A stretch of DNA of 49,881 nt, taken from positions 1-49,881 of the forward strand of contig CAZKFR010000019.1 in NCBI GenBank assembly GCA_964552015.1. The letters run 5' to 3'. Both the position numbers and the translations under genes were made by a program. The first letter of the stretch is position 1, and each line of letters starts with the position of its first letter. This stretch comes from Rhodocaloribacter sp964552015 (lineage in GTDB: Bacteria; Bacteroidota; Rhodothermia; Rhodothermales; ISCAR-4553). The notes beneath the pieces were generated by a model. It saw only the letters and a list, made by a program, of their open reading frames with translations. It ran no database searches and was not told where the DNA came from. Positions 1 through 8,035 of this stretch are shown in pieces.

Positions 1-291
1 GAGGACGAAGACTGGGACGACCTCGACGACGAGGACGAAGACTGGGACGACGACGACGAAGACTGGGATGAGGATGAGGAAGACGAGGACTGGGACGACC
101 TCGACGACGAGGACGATATCACCCTGGAGGCCCGGTTTCGCCGGACCCTGATCTTCGACGATCCCCCGCGGATTCCCCGGCGCTACCGCGAGGACGACAT
201 CCCGACCCGGCCACGCAAGAACAAACCCCAGCGCGCCCGGGGACGAGCGCACAGCATCGACGATATCGACGACGACCTTGACGACGACTGA
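1..291 (+). CDS. C-terminal part of a highly acidic, Trp-containing repeat protein (5' end outside window)
   Basis: Frame 1 is open from the first base to a TGA at 289-291, giving 96 residues. The first ~40 are almost only Asp and Glu, broken by regularly placed Trp in units of the type EDEDWDD. A basic, Pro/Arg-rich stretch follows (about residues 44-82, e.g. PRIPRRYRED, RPRKNKPQRARGR), and the protein ends in a second short acidic tail. The DNA is correspondingly repetitive (gacgacgag/gaagactgg). I recognise no domain. Charge-segregated low-complexity tails occur on DNA/RNA-binding proteins, chaperones and intrinsically disordered scaffolds, so function cannot be read from this fragment. 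The next gene starts 118 bp downstream behind a hairpin. Confidence 0.6.
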   Translation, partial: EDEDWDDLDDEDEDWDDDDEDWDEDEEDEDWDDLDDEDDITLEARFRRTLIFDDPPRIPRRYREDDIPTRPRKNKPQRARGRAHSIDDIDDDLDDD

Positions 292-338
292 CCGCACCGG
301 TACGGCACGGGTCAAGGGTTGAAAAAAACGTGGAGCGA

Positions 339-380
339 AGCAAGGGGCCAACTTTTGTGCCCCTTGCTCGTTTCATCTTT
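339..380 (+). terminator. Probable intrinsic terminator of the acidic-protein gene
   Basis: A perfect 10-bp inverted repeat (339-348 with 359-368, AGCAAGGGGC/GCCCCTTGCT) encloses a 10-nt loop and is followed by a moderately T-rich stretch (cgtttcatcttt). It lies between the acidic-protein stop at 291 and the polyamine cassette start at 410. It could also sit in the cassette's 5' leader. Confidence 0.55.
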
Positions 381-409
381 GCTCTAGCCTTCCAGCCTAT
401 CCCGGACCG

Positions 410-1429
410 ATGAAAGAAGCGACACTCTCCGACTTCCTCCGCCACCACTACCGTCACTTCAACGCCGCCACCCTGGTCGATGCCGCCGAGGCCTACGTCC
501 GCCACCTGGATCAGGGCGGCAAAATGCTGATCTCCCTGGCCGGGGCCATGAGCACCGCCGAACTGGGGCTCTCGCTGGCCGAGATGATCCGGCAGGACCG
601 GGTGCACATCATCAGCTGCACCGGCGCCAACCTGGAGGAAGACCTCTTCAACCTGGTGGCCCACGACCATTACGTCCGCCTCCCCCACTACCGCGACCTG
701 ACCAAAGCGGACGAGCAGGCCCTCCTGAAACGGCACCTCAACCGCGTGACCGATACCTGCATTCCCGAGGAAGAAGCCATCCGCCGGATCGAAGACGCCA
801 TCCTCGACGAATGGCAGACCGCCGACCGCACCGGCGAACGCTTCTTCCCGCACGAATTCATGTACCGGCTCATCCGCAGCGGGCGCCTGGAAAAATATTA
901 CCAGATCGATCCACAGGACAGCTGGCTGGTGGCTGCCTGCGAGAAGAACCTGCCCATCGTAGTGCCTGGCTGGGAGGACTCGACGCTCGGTAACATCTAC
1001 GCGGCCCACTGCCTCAAGGGAGATATCCAGAACGTCCACACCGTCCGCACCGGCATCGAGTACATGATGTGGCTGGCCGACTGGTACCGGCGCGAGTCGG
1101 CCGGGCACTCGATCGGCTTCTTCCAGATCGGCGGCGGTATCGCCGGGGACTTCCCCATCTGCGTCGTGCCCATGCTGGAGCAGGACCTGCAGGAGCCTAC
1201 GCGGCTGTGGGGCTACTTCTGCCAGATCAGCGACAGCACGACCAGCTATGGGTCCTACTCCGGCGCCGTGCCCAATGAAAAGATCACCTGGGGCAAGCTT
1301 GCCGTGGACACACCCTCGTTCATCATCGAGTCCGATGCCACCATCGTGGCCCCGCTGATCTTTGCCTTCGTCCTCGAACAGTGCGGTGCCTGGGCCGAAG
1401 CCATGCCCGCCGAGACAGCCCGTACCTGA
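410..1429 (+). CDS. Deoxyhypusine synthase family protein (bacterial DHS-like, polyamine-linked)
   Basis: A 339-residue protein of the deoxyhypusine synthase fold. Family members use NAD+ and a catalytic lysine to move an aminobutyl group from spermidine or putrescine to an acceptor amine. The active-site context is visible as ITWGKLAVDT with Lys296, and NAD-site-like glycine stretches are present (LAGAMSTAEL near 44; GGGIAGDFP near 237). Bacteria lack eIF5A, so a protein-modifying role is unlikely; relatives make homospermidine or related polyamines. It is the first gene of a four-gene cassette with speA 37 bp downstream, then aguB and aguA, so it probably uses the putrescine or agmatine they supply. 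The substrate is an inference. Some databases call this family speY; I leave the symbol blank. Confidence 0.88.
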   Translation: MKEATLSDFLRHHYRHFNAATLVDAAEAYVRHLDQGGKMLISLAGAMSTAELGLSLAEMIRQDRVHIISCTGANLEEDLFNLVAHDHYVRLPHYRDLTKADEQALLKRHLNRVTDTCIPEEEAIRRIEDAILDEWQTADRTGERFFPHEFMYRLIRSGRLEKYYQIDPQDSWLVAACEKNLPIVVPGWEDSTLGNIYAAHCLKGDIQNVHTVRTGIEYMMWLADWYRRESAGHSIGFFQIGGGIAGDFPICVVPMLEQDLQEPTRLWGYFCQISDSTTSYGSYSGAVPNEKITWGKLAVDTPSFIIESDATIVAPLIFAFVLEQCGAWAEAMPAETART

Positions 1430-1466
1430 CGCCCGCCCTCTCCTCTTTCGCTATCTGCCGTAACGC

Positions 1467-3449
1467 ATGAACGAAACCTCGGCCCCTCCTGCCGCCCCGA
1501 CCCTCGACGCGTCCACCTGGACACCGGACGACGCCGAAGAGCGTTACCACGTTCGGGGCTGGGGCGACGGCTATTTCTTCGTCAACGAGGCGGGGGAAGT
1601 AGCCGTCCGACCCGACCGCAACGGACAGGCTCCCGTCAGCATCTACGAGATCGTGCGCCACCTGCAGGAAGAACAGGTGCCGTTTCCGGTACTAATCCGG
1701 TTTCAGGACGTGATCCGCGGGCGGGTGCAGCAGCTCAACGAGGCCTTCCGGGACGCCATCGCCGAACTGGGCTACCGGAACCGGTATACAGGCGTCTACC
1801 CGATCAAGGTCAATCAGCTGCACGAGGTCGTCGAAGAGGTGCTCGAAGCCGGCAAGCCGTACGGCATGGGACTCGAATGCGGCTCCAAGACAGAACTGGT
1901 CGCTGCCCTGGCCCACCTCGAGGACGACGAGACGCTGCTGATCTGCAACGGGTACAAGGATGGCACGATGTTGCAGCTCATCCTGAGCGGGCAGCAGCTC
2001 GGCAAGAACATCATCCCGGTGCTGGAGAAGTACGACGAGTTCGAGCACCTGATGAAGCTGGCGCGGGCCCGCAAGCTCCGGACCCGCTTCGGGGTGCGCG
2101 TGCGTCTGACCACCTCCGGCGCCGGCCGCTGGGCCGACTCGGGCGGCGACCTCTCCAAGTTCGGCATCTCCATCCCGGAGCTGCTCACCCTGCTCGACCG
2201 CCTGGAGGAGATGGACCGCCTGGACGCCTTCACCCTCCTGCACTTCCACCTGGGCAGCCAGATCGCCAACATCCAGACGCTCAAGAAAGCCGTCAAGGAG
2301 ATCACCCAGATCTATGCCCAGCTGCGGCAGCGGGGCGTGCCCATCCAGTACCTGGACGTCGGCGGCGGGCTCGGCGTCAACTACGAGGCCGACTTCGCCG
2401 GGATGAACGAGGGCATCAACTACACGCTCCAGGAGTACGCCAACGCCGTCGTCCACTCGGTCATGGAGGTCTGTGAGGCCGAGCAGGTGGAGCACCCCGC
2501 CATCCTCTCCGAGAGCGGACGGGCCATCACCGCCCACCACTCCGTGCTGATCGTGGAGGTCCTCGGCGCCTATCGCAAGAACGAGATCGACCCGGATTTT
2601 GTGCCGGCTGAGACGGACCACGCGCTCGTGCACGAACTCTTCGCCACCTGGCAGTGGGTGCGCGAGACGCCCGCGATGCGTCCGGCCGAACTCCTCGAAG
2701 CCTACCACGACGCCGTCGAGAAGCGCCAGCAGGCCGACTCGCTCTTCAGCTTCGGCTACCTCCGCATCGAGCAGAAAGCCCTGGCCGAACGCCTCTACTG
2801 GTCCATCTGCCGCACCATCAACGCCCGCGTCCAGCGCCTGGACGTGGACTGGCTCCCGAACGAACTCCTGGCCCTCAACGAACACCTGGTCGACCAGTAC
2901 CTGTGCGACTTCTCGGTCTTCCAGTCCGTGCTCGACCACTGGGCCATCGGCCAGCGCTTCCCCATCATGCCGATCCACCGGCTGCGTGAAGCCCCGAGCC
3001 GCCGCGCCGTGCTGGTCGACCTGACGTGCGACTCGGACGGCAAGATCAGCCGGTACGTCACGGCCAACGACGACAAGCGCTACCTCGACGTCCACCCTCT
3101 CCACGAGGACGAGCCCTATTTCCTGGGCTTCTTCCTCATGGGCGCCTACCAGGACATCATGGGCGACATGCACAACCTCTTCGGCCGTGTCACGGAGGTG
3201 CATGTCTATGCGGACGACGAGGAGCCGGAAGGGTATTACATCGAGAAGATGATCCCGGGCACCACCGTCCAGCAGATGCTCGCCCTCGTGCAGTATTTCC
3301 CGAACGACCTGGAGCGGCGTATGAATGCGTTGATCCGCTCCAAGGTCGAGGCCGGCGTCATCCGGCCCCGTGCCGGGGTGCGCCTGCTGGAGCAATACCT
3401 CAAGACCTTCAGCGACTCGACCTACTACACCCCGCCGTCCCGTCTCTGA
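1467..3449 (+). CDS. speA: Biosynthetic arginine decarboxylase (PLP-dependent)
   Basis: A 660-residue protein, close to the ~658 of E. coli SpeA. It decarboxylates L-arginine to agmatine, the first step of the ADC route to putrescine. The fold-III PLP-lysine motif is seen as YTGVYPIKVNQ (Lys114). Other family landmarks are LGLECGSKTEL-like text near 130-145, the HFHLGSQ motif, the glycine-rich phosphate-binding stretch LDVGGGLGVNYE, and SESGRAITAHHSV. The ATG at 1467 gives a short polar N-terminus before the conserved region. Downstream genes hydrolyse its product: aguB starts 33 bp after the stop. The long antisense ORF in this interval is a GC shadow. Confidence 0.97.
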   Translation: MNETSAPPAAPTLDASTWTPDDAEERYHVRGWGDGYFFVNEAGEVAVRPDRNGQAPVSIYEIVRHLQEEQVPFPVLIRFQDVIRGRVQQLNEAFRDAIAELGYRNRYTGVYPIKVNQLHEVVEEVLEAGKPYGMGLECGSKTELVAALAHLEDDETLLICNGYKDGTMLQLILSGQQLGKNIIPVLEKYDEFEHLMKLARARKLRTRFGVRVRLTTSGAGRWADSGGDLSKFGISIPELLTLLDRLEEMDRLDAFTLLHFHLGSQIANIQTLKKAVKEITQIYAQLRQRGVPIQYLDVGGGLGVNYEADFAGMNEGINYTLQEYANAVVHSVMEVCEAEQVEHPAILSESGRAITAHHSVLIVEVLGAYRKNEIDPDFVPAETDHALVHELFATWQWVRETPAMRPAELLEAYHDAVEKRQQADSLFSFGYLRIEQKALAERLYWSICRTINARVQRLDVDWLPNELLALNEHLVDQYLCDFSVFQSVLDHWAIGQRFPIMPIHRLREAPSRRAVLVDLTCDSDGKISRYVTANDDKRYLDVHPLHEDEPYFLGFFLMGAYQDIMGDMHNLFGRVTEVHVYADDEEPEGYYIEKMIPGTTVQQMLALVQYFPNDLERRMNALIRSKVEAGVIRPRAGVRLLEQYLKTFSDSTYYTPPSRL

Positions 3450-3481
3450 TCCCGGTTTTTCCGATAGCCGACCACGATACC

Positions 3482-4390
3482 ATGCCTTCTTCCCCGCGAA
3501 CCGTCCAGGTCGGGCTGGTGCAGATGCGCTGTGCCGAGGACCCGGCCGTCAACCGCCGGCGGGCCCTGGAGCTGACCCGTGAGGCCGCCGAACAGGGCGC
3601 CACGGTCATCTGCCTGCCCGAACTGTTCCTGAGCCGATACTTCTGCCAGACCGAGGACCACGCCCACTTCGCCCTGGCCGAGCCCGTCCCGGGGCCGACG
3701 ACCGAGGCCTTCGAGGCGCTGGCCCGCGAGCTGGACGTGACGGTGGTGGTGAGCCTGTTCGAGCGGCGCGCCCCGGGCCTCTACCACAACACGGCCGCCG
3801 TCATCGACGGGGAGCGCGGCTACCTGGGCAAGTACCGCAAGATGCATATCCCGGACGACCCGCGCTACTACGAGAAGTTCTACTTCACGCCGGGCGACCT
3901 GGGCTTCAAGAGCTTCCCGACGCGGCAGGCCAACCTGGGCGTGCTCGTCTGCTGGGATCAGTGGTACCCCGAGGCGGCCCGCCTGACGGCCCTGCAGGGC
4001 GCCGACATCCTGTTCTACCCCACCGCCATCGGGTGGCACCCCGAGGAGAAGGCCGAATACGGCAAGGCCCAGCACGAAGCCTGGGAACTGGCCCAGCGGG
4101 CCCACGCCGTGGCCAACGGCTGCTTCGTGGTGGCCGTCAACCGGACGGGCTTCGAGCCGGAACCGGGCGCCACCGACCCCGGCAAGGGCATCGAGTTCTG
4201 GGGGCAGAGCTTCATCGCCGGCCCCGACGGACAGGTGCTCGTCCGCGCTCCCGTCGACGAGGAAGCCGTGATCGTCTGCTCCCTCGAGCTCGGCCGCATG
4301 GAGCAGGCCCGCACCGGCTGGCCCTTCCTCCGCGATCGCCGTATCGATGCCTATGCCGACCTCACCCGCCGCTTCATCGACCCGGCCTGA
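3482..4390 (+). CDS. aguB: N-carbamoylputrescine amidase
   Basis: A 302-residue nitrilase-superfamily enzyme that hydrolyses N-carbamoylputrescine to putrescine, CO2 and ammonia. The Glu-Lys-Cys triad is visible: Glu47 (CLPELFLSRYF), Lys120 (YRKMHIPDDP) and Cys157 (VLVCWDQWYPE). The motif FYPTAIGW and the C-terminal stretch RRIDAYADLTRRF are typical of the AguB subfamily. The open frame extends upstream into speA, but homology begins just after the ATG at 3482 (MPSSPRTVQVGLVQM), so I use that start. It lies between speA and aguA and only 7 bp separate it from aguA, so these are almost certainly co-transcribed. Confidence 0.96.
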   Translation: MPSSPRTVQVGLVQMRCAEDPAVNRRRALELTREAAEQGATVICLPELFLSRYFCQTEDHAHFALAEPVPGPTTEAFEALARELDVTVVVSLFERRAPGLYHNTAAVIDGERGYLGKYRKMHIPDDPRYYEKFYFTPGDLGFKSFPTRQANLGVLVCWDQWYPEAARLTALQGADILFYPTAIGWHPEEKAEYGKAQHEAWELAQRAHAVANGCFVVAVNRTGFEPEPGATDPGKGIEFWGQSFIAGPDGQVLVRAPVDEEAVIVCSLELGRMEQARTGWPFLRDRRIDAYADLTRRFIDPA

Positions 4391-4397
4391 CGCCCCC

Positions 4398-5465
4398 ATG
4401 CCCCACCCGACGAACGACGCGACCGGCGTGCTGACGCCTGCCGCCCTGGGCTACCGGATGCCTGCCGAGTGGGAGCCGCACCAGGGCGTGTGGCTCTCGT
4501 GGCCCCACAACCGGGACACCTGGCCGGGCAACTTCGAGCCCGTCGAGCCGGTGATGGTGGCGGCGGTGCAGGCGCTGGCCCGGAGCGAGACGGTCCACAT
4601 CAACGTGCTCGACGCCGACCACGAGGCGCACGTCCGCGCCCTGCTCCGCCGGGTCGAGGGGCCGGTGGTCTACCACCGCTTCCCCACCAACGATGCCTGG
4701 TGCCGCGACCACGGCGCCATCTTCGTCGTGCGCGAACGCGACGGGCAGCGCGAGCTGGCCGCCACCGACTGGGGCTACAACGCCTGGGGCGGCAAGTATC
4801 CGCCCTACGACCTGGACAACGCCATCCCCCGCCGCATGGCCGAGGCGCTGGGCGTCCCCCGCTTCGAGGTCGACATGATCCTCGAAGGCGGCTCCATCGA
4901 GGTCAACGGGGCCGGCCTCCTGCTCACCACCACCGACTGCCTCCTCAACCCCAACCGCAACCCCGGCCGCTCCCGCGAGGAGATCGAGCAGACCCTGCGC
5001 GACTATCTGGGCGTGCAGAAGATCCTCTGGATCCGGGGCGAGCTCGCCGGCGACGACACCGACGGCCACATCGACAACATCGCCCGGTTCGTCGGCGAGG
5101 ACACCGTGCTGGCCGTCGTGGAGGACGACCCGGCGGACGAGAACTACGAACCCCTCCAGGAAAACCTGGCCCGCCTCCGTGAGATGACCACCGTGGACGG
5201 CCGCCCGCTCCGCGTCGAGACGCTGCCGATGCCTGCACCGGTCTACTACGGCGAGCACCGGCTGCCGGCCAGCTACGCCAACTTCTACATCGGCAACAGA
5301 GTCATCCTGCTGCCGGTCTACAACGACCCGAACGACGCCGTGGCCGCCGAAATCATCGGGCGGCATTTCCCGGATCGCACCGTCGTGGGCATCGACTGCC
5401 GGGAGCTGGTCTGGGGCCTGGGCGCCTTCCACTGCCTGACGCAGCAGGTGCCGGCCGTCCGGTAG
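4398..5465 (+). CDS. aguA: Agmatine deiminase
   Basis: A 355-residue enzyme of the guanidino-group-modifying (pentein) family. It converts agmatine to N-carbamoylputrescine plus ammonia, the step between SpeA and AguB. Family motifs: MPAEWEPHQGVWLSWP at the N-terminus, NDAWCRDHGAIFV, ILEGGSIEVNG, the His-containing DDTDGHIDN, and the catalytic Cys346 in FHCLTQQVP ten residues from the end. An in-frame ATG at 4347 would overlap aguB by 44 bp; the ATG at 4398 directly precedes the conserved sequence and follows the aguB stop by 7 bp. It ends the plus-strand cassette and converges on the CYTH gene. Confidence 0.96.
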   Translation: MPHPTNDATGVLTPAALGYRMPAEWEPHQGVWLSWPHNRDTWPGNFEPVEPVMVAAVQALARSETVHINVLDADHEAHVRALLRRVEGPVVYHRFPTNDAWCRDHGAIFVVRERDGQRELAATDWGYNAWGGKYPPYDLDNAIPRRMAEALGVPRFEVDMILEGGSIEVNGAGLLLTTTDCLLNPNRNPGRSREEIEQTLRDYLGVQKILWIRGELAGDDTDGHIDNIARFVGEDTVLAVVEDDPADENYEPLQENLARLREMTTVDGRPLRVETLPMPAPVYYGEHRLPASYANFYIGNRVILLPVYNDPNDAVAAEIIGRHFPDRTVVGIDCRELVWGLGAFHCLTQQVPAVR

Positions 5466-5476
5466 CTCCTATTGTT

Positions 5477-5513
5477 GGTTGAAATTCATCCCCCGGGTGG
5501 TCGATTTTCAACC
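5477..5513. terminator. Hairpin between convergent aguA and CYTH genes
   Basis: An 8-bp inverted repeat (GGTTGAAA 5477-5484 / TTTCAACC 5506-5513) spans the 72-bp convergent gap. No strong T-tract follows on either strand, so a bidirectional terminator is only a guess from position. Confidence 0.3.
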
Positions 5514-5537
5514 CCACCGACCGCCGTCGTACCCCTT

Positions 5538-6065
5538 TCACCCGGCCGCCTGCCGTTCCGCCAGCAGGTCGCTGTACGAGACGGAGACGAGGTCGTCCGG
5601 CCCGATGCCGAAGCGCCTCAGATAGTGCTCGCACTGCGCGCGCAGCCGCTCGGGCCCGATGGCGCCCGTCTCGTCGATCGCCTCGATCTCGACGAACGTA
5701 CCCAGCCCCTCGACCCGGTCCAGGTGAAACTTGACGTTGTCGATGAAATAGATCTCGCGGCGCTTGTCCACCACCACGCGGACGCCGAGGGCCGCCGTGA
5801 GGAGGGCCTTGAGGGCCGGGTCCGGGGCGGCGCGGTAGAGCCAGATGTCCGAGCGTTTCGGACCGGCCTCGTCGGCGCGGTCGTAGAAGATGAGGGCGTT
5901 CTCGATGGTCCCCTCCCGCAGTTTCAGTCGCCCGCGCGGCACGTCGAAGTAGGTGTCGACCTGGTGGTCCTCGCCGACGAAGCGGGCGCCGTCTTCGGCC
6001 AGCCCGTTCCGGATCGCCTCGTGGGCGGCGGAGCGAGCCTTGATTTCGATGTTCAGTACCGGCAT
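5538..6065 (-). CDS. CYTH-domain protein (class IV adenylate cyclase / thiamine-triphosphatase fold)
   Basis: A 175-residue single-domain CYTH protein, a tunnel fold that binds triphosphates with two metal ions. The N-terminal signature reads LNIEIKAR, so the first Glu of the ExExK motif is Asn, a variant I associate with a distinct bacterial subfamily annotated as class IV adenylate cyclase. Downstream are the usual acidic/basic strands: DTYFDVPRGRLKLREG, SDIWLYR, KRREIYFIDNVKFHLDRVEGLGTFVEIEA. The substrate cannot be assigned: cyclic AMP formation, inorganic triphosphatase or ThTPase are all possible. Its ATG overlaps the TGA of the upstream VKOR-DsbA gene by one base (TGATG), suggesting translational coupling. 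Confidence 0.85.
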   Translation of the reverse strand: MPVLNIEIKARSAAHEAIRNGLAEDGARFVGEDHQVDTYFDVPRGRLKLREGTIENALIFYDRADEAGPKRSDIWLYRAAPDPALKALLTAALGVRVVVDKRREIYFIDNVKFHLDRVEGLGTFVEIEAIDETGAIGPERLRAQCEHYLRRFGIGPDDLVSVSYSDLLAERQAAG

Positions 6066-7348
6066 CAGGAATTCGTACGCTTCAACTCTTCCCGGATCAC
6101 GGCCCGGATCACGTCGCTGTTGCGCCAGAGGGCCACACGCCGTCCGTTGACATAGATCGAGGGTGTCGCGGAGACACCGATGGCCAGCCCCGCCTCGACG
6201 TCCTGCCGGACGCGCGCCAGCGTTTCCTCGCTGTTCATACAGTCCGCGAAGGCATCGACGTCCCAGCCCCGCTGCGTCGCCAGTTCCGCGAACAGGCGGT
6301 CGCCGAGCGTCGTCTGGTGCTTGAACAGGTCGTCATGGTACCCCCAGAAGTCGCCGAACCGGGCGGCGCAGACTGCCGCGCGCGCCGCCGGACCGGCCAG
6401 CGGGTGAATCTGGCGCTGGAGCCGCTCGTTGACGGTCCGATCGAGCGGGTAATTCATGAAGTACAGCGCCACATCGTCCCGGAACTCGTAGAGGGTACCG
6501 CGCAGGTGAAAGGCGGATTCGCGGCAGGCCGGGCACTGAAAGTCGGCAAACTCGACGATCTGGATCGGCGCCTCCGGATTGCCCCACACAGGAGCATCCT
6601 CCGGCACGTCGATCTCGACGGGCGGTTGCCGGAAATGCAGCGTAACCGCCTGCTCCACGTCGACGTCCGGCTGCCGGGCCACTCCATTGTCGTACCCCCG
6701 GATCCCGACGAATCCCAGTGCGAAGAACGCGGCGGCGAACATACCGTACCGAACCGGTTTCGGGGTAAAGGGCAGTCCGGCCTCTTCGCCGGCCAGTCCT
6801 CGCAGGTAGCGTACCAGAAACGTCCCGAGTTCACCATACGACAGGTTGATGGCCGGAGGGAGCAGCAACGCGATCCCCAGATTGGCGACGTACATACCCA
6901 GGCAGACCAGGCAGAGTACGCCCAGGTTGACGAGGTGCCATGCCTTGTAGACCGAGAACAGGACGGCTCCCAGGCTGAGCACCCAGGTCAGCGCCACGAC
7001 GCCGGTGGCGGCATCCCGGTTCTGGGTGCGGGTCGCATAGAAGGCCACGCCGGCCGTCCACAGGTAAAACAGGAACCCCCACCAGGCCACGGGCACTCCC
7101 AGGAAGTAGGCGTAACTCGATGCGTGCGCGACGTCGCAGTTGATGAAGTCATTGAGCGAACAACCACTCGGATCGACCACGCCCTGCCGCGCGATTTCGA
7201 ACGTCAGATCGGTGGCGTAGAGCGCCAGCCCACCGCCCAGGACCGCCAGCGCCAGCGCACCCCACAGCGGTCCGGTCCGCAGCGGCGGAGGCACACGACG
7301 GGTCTTTTTCTCACGCGGTCTTTGCCGGTCTTTACGTTTTTTGGCCAT
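6065..7348 (-). CDS. Vitamin K epoxide reductase domain fused to a DsbA-like thioredoxin domain
   Basis: A 427-residue membrane protein for disulfide-bond formation. A basic cytoplasmic N-terminus (1-25) leads into a four- to five-helix VKOR domain (about 28-165) with the loop cysteine pair Cys63/Cys71 and the quinone-proximal pair Cys146/Cys149 (CLVC). One more helix (about 202-217) leads to a periplasmic thioredoxin-fold domain with CPAC (Cys272/Cys275, FADFQCPACRES) and the cis-proline motif ATPSIYVNG near 400. The VKOR half should reoxidise the DsbA half using quinone, replacing DsbB. The CYTH gene follows with a one-base overlap. Such fusions are known in Bacteroidota, Cyanobacteria and others; the assignment is secure. 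Confidence 0.93.
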   Translation of the reverse strand: MAKKRKDRQRPREKKTRRVPPPLRTGPLWGALALAVLGGGLALYATDLTFEIARQGVVDPSGCSLNDFINCDVAHASSYAYFLGVPVAWWGFLFYLWTAGVAFYATRTQNRDAATGVVALTWVLSLGAVLFSVYKAWHLVNLGVLCLVCLGMYVANLGIALLLPPAINLSYGELGTFLVRYLRGLAGEEAGLPFTPKPVRYGMFAAAFFALGFVGIRGYDNGVARQPDVDVEQAVTLHFRQPPVEIDVPEDAPVWGNPEAPIQIVEFADFQCPACRESAFHLRGTLYEFRDDVALYFMNYPLDRTVNERLQRQIHPLAGPAARAAVCAARFGDFWGYHDDLFKHQTTLGDRLFAELATQRGWDVDAFADCMNSEETLARVRQDVEAGLAIGVSATPSIYVNGRRVALWRNSDVIRAVIREELKRTNS

Positions 7349-7364
7349 GGTTTCCTGAAGATGA

Positions 7365-7835
7365 TCAAGGTGTCAGGTCGAGCATCATGACCACCGCCGA
7401 GGCCGGACAGAGGTCCGTAAATTCGGCGGAGGTGCGTACAGAAACAGGTACGTCGCTCCGAGCGATGCGGCGAAAGCCCAGCATCTCGAAGAACGGGGCC
7501 GCCGTGGTGGTCAGCAGGTAGAGGGCGTGCATCTCGCGTTCGCGGGCCAGTGCTTTGGCTGCCTGCACGAGGCGGCGACCCACGCACCGGCCCCGCCATG
7601 CCCGCGCCACGGCGACCGACCGTAAAAGGGCACCGTCCGCGTAAAGTTCCAGCGCAGCGGTACCCACCACCTCCGCCCCCTGGCGGGCCACCAGCGCGGT
7701 CCCGAGCACCCGATGAAGCCCATCAACCGGCAACCCCGCCGCTTCGACCAGCGCCCGGATCGCGTTCCAATCTGCGGGTCGTGCCGACTCGATGATCGGC
7801 ACGTCTTCGCCCGCCCCAGGTTTCATGTCGGTCAT
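7365..7835 (-). CDS. GNAT acetyltransferase, ArsN2-like
   Basis: A 156-residue GNAT protein. The pattern GLHRVLGTALVARQ...VGTAALELYADGALLRSVAVARAWRG, then LYLLTTTAAPFFEMLGF and EFTDLCPASAVVM, is the one I know from the ArsN2 family, whose members often lie in arsenic operons. The acetyl-CoA loop reads RGRCVG where RxxGxG is usual, so a Cys replaces the first Gly. No arsR, arsC, acr3 or arsM is nearby, so an arsenic role is unproven here. It starts 16 bp upstream of the VKOR gene on the same strand and could share its transcript. An in-frame ATG nine bases into the gene is an alternative start. Confidence 0.8.
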   Translation of the reverse strand: MTDMKPGAGEDVPIIESARPADWNAIRALVEAAGLPVDGLHRVLGTALVARQGAEVVGTAALELYADGALLRSVAVARAWRGRCVGRRLVQAAKALAREREMHALYLLTTTAAPFFEMLGFRRIARSDVPVSVRTSAEFTDLCPASAVVMMLDLTP

Positions 7836-7877
7836 GCGCTCCTCCGGTCACGGGGAAACCCCCTCACATCGCCGTCT

Positions 7878-7899
7878 GGATACCCCTCGTGAGGTATCC
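7878..7899. promoter_or_regulatory. Palindromic candidate operator in divergent intergenic region
   Basis: GGATACC (7878-7884) and GGTATCC (7893-7899) form a perfect 7-bp inverted repeat with an 8-bp spacer. A further ATACC half-like element follows at about 7906-7910, so the 3' arm can pair with either. It sits 43 bp upstream of the acetyltransferase start (-) and 137 bp upstream of the small membrane protein (+). A regulator-binding site is an inference. Confidence 0.4.
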
Positions 7900-8035
7900 G
7901 CTAAAATACCCTGCCGGCATGTGATTTTTTATTTGCCCTTTTCGAAAGGAACCGTTATTCATGAAGAGAGAATCAAGATGTGATACGGATCCACAGGCGA
8001 CATCGGATCCACGTCCCTCCAGCGTGAGCCACACC

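Noticed and set aside
1..120. DNA microsatellite or satellite repeat
   Set aside because: The gac/gag repetition is in an open frame that continues into non-repetitive coding sequence, so it reflects an acidic protein.
1692..3395. 567-codon open frame antisense to speA
   Set aside because: Shadow of a textbook arginine decarboxylase gene; no recognisable motif on the minus strand.
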